From the NCBI GenBank assembly GCA_038502055.1, contig JAXRKN010000045.1, positions 3,990,501 to 4,054,500 on the forward strand: a stretch of DNA of 64,000 bases, written 5' to 3'. The notes beneath the pieces were generated by a model. That model had not been told where the DNA came from and ran no database searches. It saw nothing but the letters and a program-made list of their open reading frames with translations. A program made the position numbers and the translations under genes. Positions 12,810-25,700 of the stretch are shown piece by piece. This DNA is from Tanytarsus gracilentus. Lineage: Eukaryota > Arthropoda > Insecta > Diptera > Chironomidae. How positions within the stretch are numbered: the stretch's first letter is position 1; every line of letters starts with the position of its first letter.

Positions 12810-15800
12810 AAAAGTTATGCCAAAAAAGAGAGACCGCAATTTAAATGTGAGGTTGAAGAAATAAAATTTACATGGTAATTAATTAAATTGTAAACAAAAA
12901 TAAATGAGGTAAACACCAATGCGGTTAAAGTAAACTGTCGAAGCTTCCCTCTGATTTTTCCCATGGACGATAATCGAATAACAATGTGAAAATTATCCTA
13001 AAATATTTTTAAATTTTAAATATTTAGGACATTTAAAAAAGTTAGATTTAATTTTTGGATAAATTTTGAAAAAGTTAAGATACAAAATTTTAAATATTAA
13101 ATTTAGGAAAATTTAAAAATAATTTTCCTCCTAAAATTAAACACACTGTTAATGGATATTTTCTATTTTTAATGAATATCCGCCACTGACGTCATCGTCC
13201 GGAAAATCTACAATGGAAAAAGGGTCACAAAATAATTGAAATGAATTAAATTTTGAGTCTCGCACTCGCAGTGGGACATTTTTAAATTAAATTATTTTAA
13301 TTAAATTATTTCCCAAATGTAACATCGCCATTCATCAATTGCATACACACTCGAAATGGGAATTTTTTATCGATTCATTTCTCTGCCTGCATTTTATAGT
13401 TTCAATCACAATTTATTCATGCATTCAGAGTGAAAATAATTTATTTAAAAATTTATTTTTCTCCTCCCATGTGAGGTAAAAACAAAACTCAATGAATTTT
13501 ATACGCCTCCCATTCATCACACGGGCAACGACACCGACTAAAATTAAAATTTAAAATTATTCCATCGTCGGTCGGGATTGAAATCAATAAATTCCCTCCA
13601 GTACGTTTGGAGACGAAAAAAAAATATTTAATTTCCATGAATTAAATTTGTTTGTAAATATTTGCACGAATCTAATGCTGATTTTGTTTTTGTGTGCTAT
13701 TTTTCGAGAGTGCATATGTTATGTAAATTTTTTTTGATGCTTGTTTTAAGGCCAATATTTTTGTGAGTATGTAAATATTGTGAAAATATATTTTATGAAA
13801 TATTTGTAAATAAAAAAATTTATTGAAAAAAATAAATTTTAACGCTTTTTATTTTAATTTCAAATTTTTTGAAATAATTTTTTACAGCTCCTATAAAATC
13901 TTATCCATGCATGTCTCACCCCACATTACGCAATTTATTCAAATTGACTTAATACCCAACAATTTCATCGAGCGAGAGAGAAAAAAATTGGAAAGTCTAA
14001 AAAATGGCAATTTACGAAATAGAAAAAGTTCCCATTCGCATTCAATGCAGGAGCACAACCGTATCACATTGTTGTTATCATTATTAATGTGAGGTGATAA
14101 AATATTTTTTCACTTCTCCCTCTCACACATTCGACAATCGTTTCCATTTAAATGGAGATTTTTATTCTGCATGTTGCTGGTTGTGCTCGAGTGAATTGAG
14201 GATAGGAGGAAAAAGGCGAAACCAAAAGCTCTCTTCCGACATTGTTCGCTTACACAATGAGCTTCGATATTTATGTGATTTTAATACCATTTATTTACTG
14301 TCTAAAGGGAATGAAAATGAAATTTATTGAATTTATATTTTTTGTTCTGTTTGTCATGCAAACGAAGCATATCAAAAAAAAATTGGTGAGAATTTTATGC
14401 TTGAAACAATGCACAAAAAATGCTGTGAGCGACGTCCACGAATATCGTGGTGAGCCAAAGAGAGTGAGAGACTTTTTCGGCGATTAATTTCATAAATCAA
14501 AGCGTTGTTGATATTTCGATGCTGGCATTTGATGACGAAAGCATCACGATCATATTTATTTACTTATAAGCGTGGTGAATCAAAGAAGTGTGGACGAAAA
14601 AATCTTCAGATTGAGTTTTTACATTTTTTAATAATTTTTTAAACACTTTTTATCAAAATCTATGAACAATTCTTTGTCTAAATTCTCATATTTTTCTTTT
14701 AAATAAATTTTAAGGCTCTCTAAAAAAGAGAAAAATTCCCAAAGTCTTTGGCATTTCTTACACGCATAAAAGAAACAAAGTTAAGCTTTATGGGAACACA
14801 CAATCGCTTGAAGGTTGAATCGTTTCTATTTCATAAAATTTAAATATTAGACATAAAGCACAATGAGCTTGTTTTAGGTCCAAACCCTTTAATTATCTCA
14901 TTTCTCTCCATCTCTCGACTGAATTTTCTCGCAACGAACTTCACACAATCATAATTGCCTCCAATATAAACTTTGTTAAAATCTAAATTTGCCTTATAAA
15001 CAAAAAAAGGCCAAATAAAAACTCTAAATAAACACAATATAAATAATGAAAAACTTTCACTTACCCAAAACGCCAATTAAGCTGTTGTTGCATGGTGAGA
15101 GATTAAAATTAACAATCTCCACTGCTTTCAACGAAAAACAACTGTTAAGAGAGCTTTACGAGAGTGAATGAGACGCGTCTCGTCACGAACAGCATTAAAA
15201 AGCTGTTAAGTGCACTCAATGGAAAGTTCTTTAATCAAGGTGTGAACACTCAGCGTGAAGCGATTTTTTTAATGGTGTTAATTTAAATTGAAATTTATGA
15301 AAAATAAAATTTAGACTCAGATAGAAAATTTTGCTACTGAGATTTTAAAATGAGTTCAATTTAAAGCCGCGTGAAAATAGAACTGGAAAATTACTTCAAC
15401 AGTATCTACTTCATATCATGCTTACTCGAATTTTCGCCGCATTATATTTTATATTTTGTTGGCTGAACAACACTGCATTATGCTATAGCAAACGCGTTGC
15501 AGCATTCAAATGGAAATTTAATCGCTATGAAGAGCTCTTTAAAGTTTATTTGAAAAAATCTTCACAAGAACTTTTCACACTCCTCATTACAATGTTGATG
15601 GAAATGGAAAATCCATAAAAATTAAAATCTGAAGAACTTTTATCTTAATTGCTCAATTAAATCTTCTCATTTGAGCTTGCAAGAGATTTTTACGATTCGA
15701 AATGGATTAAAAAAGTTTGAGATGATTTAAAGCTAGAGAAATAAAATCAAATTGACCTTAAAGATTTTCAACAAATTCCATCTTGACCTTAATTTAGAAA

Positions 15801-16882
15801 CTCAAATCCTTCTTAAATGCACACAGCAAGTTACACACAGCTGTTGCCGTTACAATTTTCTTATCAACTTCCATCTCAATCGTCTCCGATGTAGTAAAAC
15901 TTTTAATGGTCATTTCTAGTCATCTTACAAGCAAAAAAAAATTAAATGAGAAGAAAAATTTCTTCGTGTGCAGCTGATGCCAATGAATTGATAGACACTC
16001 ACAATGGTGCATGCATGTTGACCATAGCACTAGTTCAACTCTAAATCAGTGAAACCTTTATGAAGGTGAGGCAAAATGGAAAAGTATCAAGTCAGGGTGC
16101 GGCAACGAAAGTCAAGCTGCAAAATCTTTCGAAATTTCATTAAAAATTTCATGCTGCGCTGTTGAAGGGATTTTATAGCTCCAAGCATCCACAAATGACT
16201 GAGTTTGTGATCAATCATGACCAAAGCGATTTTTAAGTGTCGATTGCGCTCAAAAAAATTGTTAAATAATTTTAAAATTGTTTTTTTTTTCAGCAGGATA
16301 ATCGCATTTTGAGACAGGCTGTAAATTTTCTAACTTTTGACCTGAAATCAGCTTTGAATGTTTATTGACGAAATATTTTGAAAACTCTCGGAACGAATTT
16401 AACTTCCGTCGATAAAGAAGACAAAAAAAATTTCCTCCTCTTGTGCAATAAATCAATTTTTGTTAGAATTGAGCTTGAAGTTCTTTACCTGCATGATGTG
16501 CTAACCTTCACCTTTTCATGTGCGATATTCAAGCCCAGCACAACAATAATGAAATCGAATTTCGTAAAATTTAATCGAAAAAAGATTTTTGTGATAATAA
16601 AAAAGGCAGATGAAATTTTTCTTTTCTGTCCTGCCCCAATAAATTTTCTTCTTCATCTTTAATTGATGACTCATAATTTGAGTTGACTGTTGAGGTATGA
16701 GCAGATGAAATTTTTTAAATTATTAACTTTCAATAATAAAAGAGGGATGAAGTGTGGTTGAAAAAGGGAGTAAAAAATATTTTGGATTAATGGTTTGGGA
16801 AAATTAGGAAAAAAAAAGAGAGATAAAAATTTAAAAAAAAAAAAAAATTTAAAAGGGGAAAATTTTTTTTATAAAAAAAAAA

Positions 16883-16920
<38 letters not shown>

Positions 16921-19900
16921 AAAAAAAAAAAAAAAAAGGGAATTCAATAACTGAAGCACATAAAATTTCATGTTATTTATTTTAGAATTTTAATGAAAAA
17001 AAAATTGCATAATTTTTAAACATTCGGCATGAAGTCTTTGAGTTTTAAAAATTGTGTCATGTAACGAGAAAAATTATCATTCCTTTGTTAAAACACACTT
17101 TTGAATTTCATGAAATAAAAAATTATCTCTTAAGAAATTCTCTTATGATAGTTTGTCGAGGGAAGACAAGACGAGGCAATCAATTAGCAAAACTTAAAAA
17201 AAAAACAGATTTAAAATTTCCATTGAAAAAAATCTTCAGCACCAGTAAATCTTTTTGTTCTCCCTCATTCCGCTTAATTGGACACTAAAAACCGTAATTT
17301 GGAAGAATTTTTATACTTTTTCTAAAACTCGCAAATTCTCAATAAAAAGAAGGAAATCAAAATGATTTTTTTACTATTGCTCGAGTCGATCATGAGCGAG
17401 TGAATGAGTGAGAAAGAGAAAAAGAGAAAACAAGACAAACACACAGCACGATGTAAATGGAAGAAGAAGAAAAAATTAAAAGAAATCTGAAAAGAAGAAA
17501 TAATACACAAAATGCCATGCTACAGCCACAGAGCTGAAGAATGAAAGGCAAAGAAGTGAAGAAAAAGAAGAAATGCAGCATAAATAGGCAACAGCACAGC
17601 AGCAGCAATAGGAGAAGAAATTTGAGTTTTTTGCTCCTCGCATGATTAGTTTGGGTTTCTTTGCCTCTATATTATTATTTTTCAGGGGTGCTACACTCTT
17701 TCATATAAATTTTTTATCAAACTAAATCATGTTAAAAAAATATTTATTTAAAGTCTTTACTTCAAATTTAAAGTCTTGTGTTCTACCCCTTAATAAAATT
17801 TGATCTCTCTCCCTCAACTCACTATGTAATGATCATATACACTGAAGAAAAGTCTCTGTGCATCATGTTGAGAGGCCATAGAGAGAAAGGGAATCATCAT
17901 CGAGTCGTGACCCGCATACATATAAACAAATTTATTCCATGATTGATCCAATTTATGAGCGATTAACTCACCTTCAAAACTCCGATATGCATTGAATATT
18001 TAAAAGCGACAGTCATTGACCATGTTTTGAGCATTTTATTAGTTGGCATTTTCGCCGAATTATGTAATAATTTTATTTATTTAATTTTACGACTCTCGTT
18101 TGTCTCAATAATTTAATTCAGTGATTATTGTCATCAATTTTGCAATTAATTCACTTACGTACAAAAAAGCCGCAGCATTTTATTGAACTACATTTTCTCA
18201 ATGTCGCATTTACTTTTTTAGATTCATTTTCTCACTCATTTAGGGAAGACATTAAAACAGAGTTTTTATGGCAGTTGAGGGACGACGAAAAAGTGCATAG
18301 CGTTATTGAAAATGTTAAGCAGCTCATTTTTAACTATTTTTATTGACTCAATAGATCAAAAGAGGATTTTCTCTTTCTTGAAAGTTTCTTGAAAAAAAGA
18401 GAGAAGTTAAAAGATCTCTGAAGAGAGTAAAAAATGAGAGAATTTCTCAGAGAGCGATCGAGGGGTGCAAGAAAAATTCAACGAACGACATTTCATTCAA
18501 TTAAAAAATTTTAGTTTTACAAAAAAATATTTTTTATAAATTTAAAATTACTTTATTGTTATAATTTTTTTTTTAATTTCGCTTCAATTCTTCCACACGA
18601 TTAATTAACTTCGAAATGATTTCATTGAACCCTTTAACTCTTGCCAATAACGTTCAGTACAAAGGACACGATATTTATTGATCTGCAATTCCATTTCATT
18701 CAACTCGAAATTCCGTTTTCCTTGATGCTTGCCATAAATATCGAACACAATGACTTATTACAGTCATAACGCATCGCTTCTTGCCTTAATTGCTGATGAC
18801 AAATTGATGAGTGTAAAATTAATTTTTTTCATTGTTCTTTGCTCACGCTTCCATAGTGTATGATGGCTATATTTACAATTGTCAATTGCGGGTAATTTAG
18901 GAGTTTTCAGCTTCAATTGAATTGTGTTGATTTGACATTCAGAATTATTGTTTGTAAATTAAAATGAATTATTGACATATTACAGAGTTAACTGTTCATA
19001 TAATGGATAACATTTATTGAATTGAAAGTAATTAAGTTTCGATGATGCATTTATAGAATTGAACAAGGTAAATGATGCAACAAAAGCCGATTATGTCAAA
19101 CACATGCTCATGATATTCTTCGATGTTGATTTAATCAGTATTGAAAATATTTAATGAGTTAGAGAGTTTAATGTTGTTTTGATGAGAATTAATGTAAAAA
19201 TTAATTAAGTAGATTTCTTGCTCTAAAAAAATAATTTTTAAAAATAATCGACATTTAATTATTTTATTATTAAAGTTTAATTAAAAGTAGGACAGTACAA
19301 AACGTGAAGATAAAAAGTTTTCCAATTAAAAATTCGGTTTCAATTAAAAGTTTTCACTTTGTTATTTCAATTTTTCCTTTTCATTAACACAAAATATATA
19401 GAAATAAACTTTTGGAAATCAATTAAAATGCCAGGAAAACAAACTCGAGAATTGAGGATTGAAAATGAGAAAATAATAACTTGAGTCACTTCATAACTCA
19501 TCGCTTGAAAAAAAAATAATGTTGATAGCTCTCTAAGTAAATTTACTTAAACGACCCAATAAACTTTTCAAAACAAATTTATGGCAAGTTTTTGTGGTGC
19601 CAACAAACCTAAAACTAGGCACTCACAAAATTACTTTTTAGCCGTCAAATGATAAGCACCCGCTTGAATTCGCTTCAAGTACATCACATAAATCAAGAAG
19701 GAAAAGCATAAATAAACTTATGGTTCACACCGACCTCTTTTCTCATAAATATTTTATGCTCTTTACACACATCATTAAGTTTATCGTACGCGTGTGTGCG
19801 AATCCTTTTCAGTTCTGTTTTTGCACGTGTCAGTTTGAAAATTGAGGTGCGGAAAAAGGTTCACCAAAAGAATAAGAAGAATGTTAAAAATACCGAAAGA

Positions 19901-20205
19901 GGTTTTAAAGAAAATAAAATGAGCGCACGAAAGATCTTTTGTGTGAATTATGCGATTAAGCTATGCTCGCTTACTATCAACTGAACTCGAATTGAAGAAT
20001 TTATGGAGCCTCATTATTCACTTCATTCGTGAGTGAATTTTCTGGAGAGTAAAAGTTAGATTTATGAGTTTAGTGGCTAAGGAAATATTTGAGAATTATT
20101 ATTGGAGGTTATGGTAAAATTGAAAAGGTGTCGATTTAAAACAAAAAACACTTTGTCATTGTTATTTATTTTTATCTAAAAATGGTTTTGATAGCAATGT
20201 ACAGT
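12810..20205. other. 7.4-kb intergenic stretch without supported genes
   Basis: After the stop at 12809, likely 3' UTR follows, with an AATAAA-like signal near 12898. The rest is AT-rich sequence. Open frames here are short, biased to Lys/Asn/Phe/Ile and without recognisable domains or flanking splice sites. The only distinctive structure is a long A-homopolymer block near 16.83-16.94 kb, listed separately. Confidence 0.55.
16832..16937. repeat. A-rich homopolymer block
   Basis: Roughly 100 bases consist almost only of A, broken by a few T, C or G residues. The block is entered through A runs mixed with short G runs and ends at AGGGAATTC. It could be genuine low-complexity DNA, an old retrosequence tail, or a badly resolved homopolymer in the assembly. 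No target-site duplication or adjoining retroelement body is visible. Confidence 0.8.
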
Positions 20206-21311
20206 TTATGATCCGCCGATTATGGACACGATCCAACTTCTCACTTGCGAAACTCTCACGTACACATCCTTTAAAAAATAATTAATTTTAAATTATTTAA
20301 AATTGAATTTGTTTTCTGAAGATTTTAACTTGAAAATTTAACTTAAATTTACTCACAGGCCATCCAAATGCACAAGGAATATTCCAACTTGCGACTCCAA
20401 TCAACTGAGCATTCCACACAAGTGGTCCACCGACTCCAGTTCCGCAAAAACCTTGATGTTCTGTGTTGGCTGTGCAAATCATGTTTGTTGTAATTCGGTC
20501 TCCAGCCCATGTTGTTGTTCTAGCACGACACTCTTCATTCAATAAAGTTGCCACATTGAGAGTTCTAAGGACGTTTGATGTGGGTCCCATCTGTTGACTT
20601 GTTGCACCTAATGGTTTTAATGGTTTAAAATGATTTTTGTAATTTTTAATTTACCCCATCCAGACACTTTAGCGCTAACAATTCCGGAAGTTGTGTCGGC
20701 TAAGAAAATTGATTGAACATTAGCACTGAATGTGATGATGACGGAAGTTTGAACCAAGCCAACACTAAAAATTTTAGTTTAGATTTGAGATTTTAAAAAA
20801 ACTTTAACTCACTCGAAGTTCATTGTTTCGGGATTATAAGAAGGATGAGTCACAACTCTAAATCCTTGACGTTGAATTCCGCCAGTGCCATCAAGCGTTA
20901 CACGACCCATCAGCATTCCGATAGAAGAAGCTCCTCGGCCAGCGACACAGTTTGCCGCTGTTATTACCCACCTTGAAATTAAAGATTTAAAATTTTAAAT
21001 ACTAAAAATCTAAATTGACTCTCACCAATTGCTCACAATGGAACCAGTGCAAAAGTGAGTGCCTTGAAGATTACGTAGAGAGACAGCCCATGGAACTTCT
21101 CCATTAACATTATCAATCTAACCAAAATCAAAAGACTAAAAATAAAAGTCTAAAAATAAATTTTACGCACCCCTCCAACAATTCTACCCTCACGCTCACG
21201 AGTAGCTACGGGAAAAAAATTAGAATAAATTGGAACAAATGATAAGAAAAATTTACGATCGCCAGCAACAAGAGCCAAAAGAGAAAGGAGTGCTAAAAGT
21301 TGACTTTTCAT
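20206..21311 (-). CDS. Chymotrypsin-fold serine protease homolog 1 (catalytically dead)
   Basis: This is a secreted S1-family protein encoded by seven exons: 21257-21311, 21171-21205, 21026-21117, 20813-20971, 20655-20764, 20357-20607 and 20206-20268, all with GT-AG junctions in frame. I chose the start at 21311 because it opens a signal peptide (MKSQLLALLSLLALVAG); a longer in-frame start upstream would spoil it. The activation site RIVGG is intact, so zymogen-type cleavage is still expected. The catalytic His motif reads TAANC (His to Asn), the Asp motif is kept (FDVGLVQT), and the Ser motif reads GTGVGGPLV (Ser to Val). Two of three catalytic residues are therefore gone and the protein should not cut peptide bonds. 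Family knowledge: insect serine protease homologs act as cofactors in melanisation or as gut or seminal binding proteins. A close paralog lies 250 bases upstream on the same strand. The S1 fold is near certain; the role is open. Confidence 0.9.
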
Positions 21312-21431
21312 TTTCACCCACGAAGTTGAACTGAATACGATCAGCCAATAAACTTTTGGAGGCATGAGAACGAGCTTATCGTAAAATGTTAAATTGATTG
21401 CTTTTTTGGGGGGTTTTAAACCAGCTTGCTT

Positions 21432-21442
21432 TGATAAGATTT
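21432..21442. promoter_or_regulatory. GATA-type site upstream of serine protease homolog 1
   Basis: TGATAAGATTT lies between the two homolog genes, about 120 bases upstream of the start at 21311. A further inverted core (CTTATC, 21375-21380) is closer to the gene. It is identical to the 11-mer upstream of homolog 2. No convincing TATA box is seen for this gene, though TCAGT at 21330-21334 could serve as an initiator. Confidence 0.5.
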
Positions 21443-21561
21443 CTTAAGTGTTTATGTATTGCCAAATCATTCGATGACGTTCTGGAATTTCCAAAATTGA
21501 TCAAAATTATTTTTTTAAACAGTTTTATTATTTTTCAAAAATATAAAATAACATTTTGTAT

Positions 21562-22647
21562 TTAAACAATTCCATTAATCCAAGTTCTGAATTGAGAAAT
21601 TCTCGTGTAGACATCCTAAAAAATATTTTAATCAATTAATTTTATCAATTTAAACATTTTTAAACTTACAGGGAAACCTAATGCACAAGGAATATTCCAA
21701 CTTGCGACTCCAATTAATTGAGCGTTCCACACAAGTGGTCCACCATGTCCAGTGCCACAAAATCCTTCACCAACCGGATTATTTGTGCAAATTTTATTCA
21801 CAGTAACTCGTGCAGCATTGAACGGTGTGTGTCTAGCGCGACAATCTTCATTTGGCATAGTTACAACATCCAAGGTCCGAAGATTATTCGATGTTGGTCC
21901 TTGATTTTGGCTAGTGCTGCCCCAACCTGACACTTTTGCTGCAACAACATCGATATTTGTGTCCGAGATGAAAATTGATTGAACAGTTGTGCTGAATGTG
22001 ATGATGACAGATGTTTGAACGAGTCCAAGACTGAAAAATTAATTTTACTTTATGGCTTAAATTAAATCTAATTGAAATTTACTCGAATTCCATATTTTGA
22101 GAGTCGAAATTTTCATGCGTCACAGCACGGAAACCTTGACGTTGAGTTCCTCCAAAGCCATCTTGAGTGACACGACCCAAGAGCATTCCAATGGATGCCG
22201 CTCCACGTCCAAAAATACAGTTCGCACTTGTTATGACCCACCTGAAGATTTAAATCATTTTTAACAATCCAAAATATTTTGTAGCCATACTTACCAATTA
22301 TTCACAATTGATCCCGTACAAAAATGCACTCCAGCCAGTGTTCGAAGTGAAACGGCCCATGGCACCTTTTAATAGTTATATTTTAATAAAATATTATAAT
22401 TTATGTTAAGAATTTTCTCACTTGTCCAGCAATGTTATCAACCTAAAAGATTTAAAATTTTATTATTTTGTAAATTTCAATTTATTTTTTAAATAAAATT
22501 TGTTCACCCCTCCAACGATTCTTCTGTCTCGAGTTGCTAGGTAAAAAAATATTTTATTATTTTAAAAATCAAAACCTGATAAAAATAATTACGATCAGCT
22601 GTTGCGATAGCTAAAATTGCGACGAGAATCAAAAGCGATATTTTCAT
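21562..22647 (-). CDS. Chymotrypsin-fold serine protease homolog 2 (catalytically dead)
   Basis: This is a tandem paralog of the preceding homolog, with exons 22593-22647, 22508-22536, 22422-22442 (only 21 bases), 22295-22365, 22083-22241, 21670-22030 and 21562-21615. The start at 22647 gives a signal peptide (MKISLLILVAILAIATA), and the activation site RRIVGG is intact. The His motif is TSANC (His to Asn), the Asp motif is FDLGLVQT (kept), and the Ser motif is GTGHGGPLV (Ser to His). It shares long near-identical blocks with its neighbour, for example around GVASWNIPCA, which points to recent duplication or gene conversion. Its intron pattern differs from the neighbour's at two sites: an extra intron before VPWAV and no intron after SGWG. 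The likely fate is a secreted non-proteolytic binding protein or cofactor, in gut or haemolymph. Confidence 0.9.
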
Positions 22648-22665
22648 TTTGACAGCTTTAAAAAC

Positions 22666-22702
22666 ACTGAAAGAGATTTTTAATATCGTTATAAAATTTA
22701 TA
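22666..22702 (-). promoter_or_regulatory. TATA box plus arthropod initiator of serine protease homolog 2
   Basis: On the minus strand, TATAAAT (22696-22702) is followed by TCAGT within TTTCAGTGTT (22666-22670), about 30 bases downstream and about 20 bases before the ATG. This matches the TATA and TCAGT initiator spacing of insect core promoters and implies a very short 5' UTR. Confidence 0.65.
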
Positions 22703-22735
22703 CCCCAAGAGTGTGCTTTATCAAAAATTTTTTAG

Positions 22736-22746
22736 TGATAAGATTT
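22736..22746. promoter_or_regulatory. GATA-type site shared with the neighbouring homolog gene
   Basis: TGATAAGATTT lies about 90 bases upstream of the start codon of homolog 2. The identical 11-mer is found about 120 bases upstream of homolog 1. A second GATA-like core (TTTATCA, 22718-22723 region) lies nearby. In insects, GATA factors drive many midgut digestive-type genes, so this is a plausible shared gut element. Confidence 0.5.
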
Positions 22747-25700
22747 GATTGAACAATCTGTAGAAATTTTAACGAGTAGACACACACATGCGGGAGGTGA
22801 GGATGCGAAATAATGTGATGAGGTTGATAACAAAATCATAATTGCTCTAATTTGTCATTAACAGATGAGTGATAAATGCCTTGATTAATTTATCAAATAA
22901 GTTTATTTCTGTTTTAAAACAATTTTAAGTTAATTTCCACATTCAAGTTACAATTAAATCCAACAATTTAAATCCTTAAAGCTTGAATTCCCACAAAATT
23001 TCACTCGCTGCCCTTTTAACATTCGAACGTCCGGCCAGCAGCCACTATACAGTTTCAGTACACCTATAAAATGTATAAAATCTAGCTAAATCTCCCAACA
23101 GGAAATAAATTTTTCCACATCATTGCTTTTTTCTCTCGCAACCATTCCAATCTGTAAATTACCGAAAGGATATTTGTGCTGTTTGCTGAAAAATAAAATT
23201 TACGATAACATTTTCTTTTCTTTCTCACTCGGTTTGTGCATGCGGGCTTCACACACACACAGATCTCGATCGGTAATAAAAAGTGAAAAAGTATTTTTCC
23301 TTCTCACTAGCATTGTGTCTAGTGTGGTCGATAATCTCCTGTTGGCTTGCGCTAAAGAAAAAGAAAAAGTTGTTTCTCAGTTGAATTTTATATTTTTCTC
23401 GCTCTCATTCATCGCGGTAAAATTTTCCATCCTTTGTAGCAACACTAATTAACTCCCATAGTTTCCATTTGATTTATTTTTATTGTTTTTCATTCTCTAC
23501 GAGAGGCTCAATTGTAAATTAAGTCACAAAATTAAAAATTAAATATTTTAGTTCATAAAATTTTAAGGTCTGTCGTATAAAAATATTTTCAAACTTTTAA
23601 ATCAATAATTACTTAATTTAATTTGATGAGTGACATGATTGCCCAACAACTCCACATACCAGGAGATTTTTTGCACCACATCTATCTCTCATTCCATGGC
23701 TTTGCATTTAAATCAGCGTTAACGATAGGAAAAATGAATGTATGTGCAATGGAAGCAGTTTTATCCATGATGATATTGTACAAGTAGAAAAATTAGAAAT
23801 GGAATTGAAATAAATCCCTAGTGGTGTAATCATTTGTGCTCTTACCTAGACACACACAAAAAAATTATTTTCTATCTGTGAAATCCCATTTGGAAAGTCT
23901 GGAGAAAATTCAAGAATTTATGAATGTAAGCGAGAGCAGGAAGAATTTAAATTTTTGGTCATGAAGTCACAGATTATAGTGAAATATGGAAGGAAATTAG
24001 CAAGGAAAAGAATTACATTAAATTCTCAACCCACACTACCATTATAACTTTAATGAGTTCCTCTCTAAAAATGCTCTATTAAAAATGCTCGTCTCTAATT
24101 ACCGAGAAAGATGTTCACGTATCCGAAATTAATTTGCAAAAACAACAAACAATCAACTCCGGTATGACAAATTACGAGCGACATCGACCTCCATTATGAT
24201 CATTCGTTCATGCTCTGGAAGAAATTTTTGACTATTCATGTGAAACTATCATACACAAAACTTTTTCTTATATCAGCATTTTCCCATCGCTGTGAGTTGA
24301 TAAAAATAAAAAGTTCAAGCGAAACGTGTCTGAACTCTAATGAAAATTATTTTAAAGCTTTATTCATGCTCGAATGGATTATCTTTGATACAGTGTAAAA
24401 AAACTACCAGAACTCGTGTTATCGCAACATAATTATCTTGTGCTTGCTTCAACGTTATTAAGTTGCCGCTTTTATCCATAATTAGGCAGACCTCCTAAAA
24501 AAGTTTTTAATTAAAATGTCTGCTGGCTGTGAGAGTTATGATGCTAATTATGCTGTAGGAAGATGGCTTACACTGCTATCATTAAATGGCGTATTACTTT
24601 GCTTGTTTGCGAGATTGAGTTAGTTTTTACATTTTTGCACATAAACCTGAGAGTGAATTGTTAGAGAGTCTTCTTATTTTATGTGCCAAAACAGTCCTAC
24701 CCACATTTCAATTTATTTGATTGGTTTCGTTTTTACAAACCAAAAATGTCCTTTCGTAATCACATGCTTCGTCTTAATTACATTGCGGTTTTTACAGTAA
24801 AAATGCAGAGAATACAGAATATTTAAAAGAGCTAAAACCGGATTCGCATGTTGATTTTTCTCCGCTCTCTATTCGTCCACAACAAGACAAATTTATACAG
24901 CACGAGGCGAAGAAAGAAAATATGCATGAAGAGCTAAAAAATAAATGAATGAAGGCGAGAGAAAAGTATGGCAGGATAATTCAATTATGTTTTCGTTAAA
25001 AAAAATGGTGCAATGCATTGTGAATGCACCGAGCAGTAAAAAAATCCCTGAAAATAAATTGAATTCCATGCAAAATTATGAAGTTTCACAGCGAGCGAAA
25101 CTCCTGCGATGAATCTAATGAAGCTGTCAAGCTTACTTGTTGAAAAAATTTATGAGCAACTTTTTTTCCTGTAAGAAAAATTTCTTAATCTTTTAAAACC
25201 ATCGCATTCCATCCGAAGATAAATTTAATTTTGAGGTTCGCAAAACTTTTTCTTCCCCGACTGCGTGATTGGCTTTGAAGGGAAGAAAATTATTTGGAGG
25301 GGACACTTTGTAAAGAATTTAAATTATTTTCTAAAACTTCTTTTTAAACAATTTTCATTCACAAGCAATTCAAAATTAAGAGTGTCCAACCCCTGCTGAG
25401 AAAACCTCTTCCGTATTTTATTTTCATTCTCGAGACCCTTTGCTGTTCTTGAAAGTTTAAATAAAGTTCAGTTAAATAATCGATATACACTCGCAACACA
25501 CTCTCAAGCAAGAAAAAACTTTTTCATTTTTCAATTTTTTCTCTGTTGAAATAAGAAAATTTTATTTGCAGAGGAAATTTCTTTGTTGTGGCTTCAATTT
25601 CATTTCTTCTCGAAGTTTTTCTCGAAAGCTTTCTTTGAGGTTTTTCAAGTTTTCACTCGACATCTCTCGAGAGTCGTCACGAGAAGCAAATGAGAAAAAA

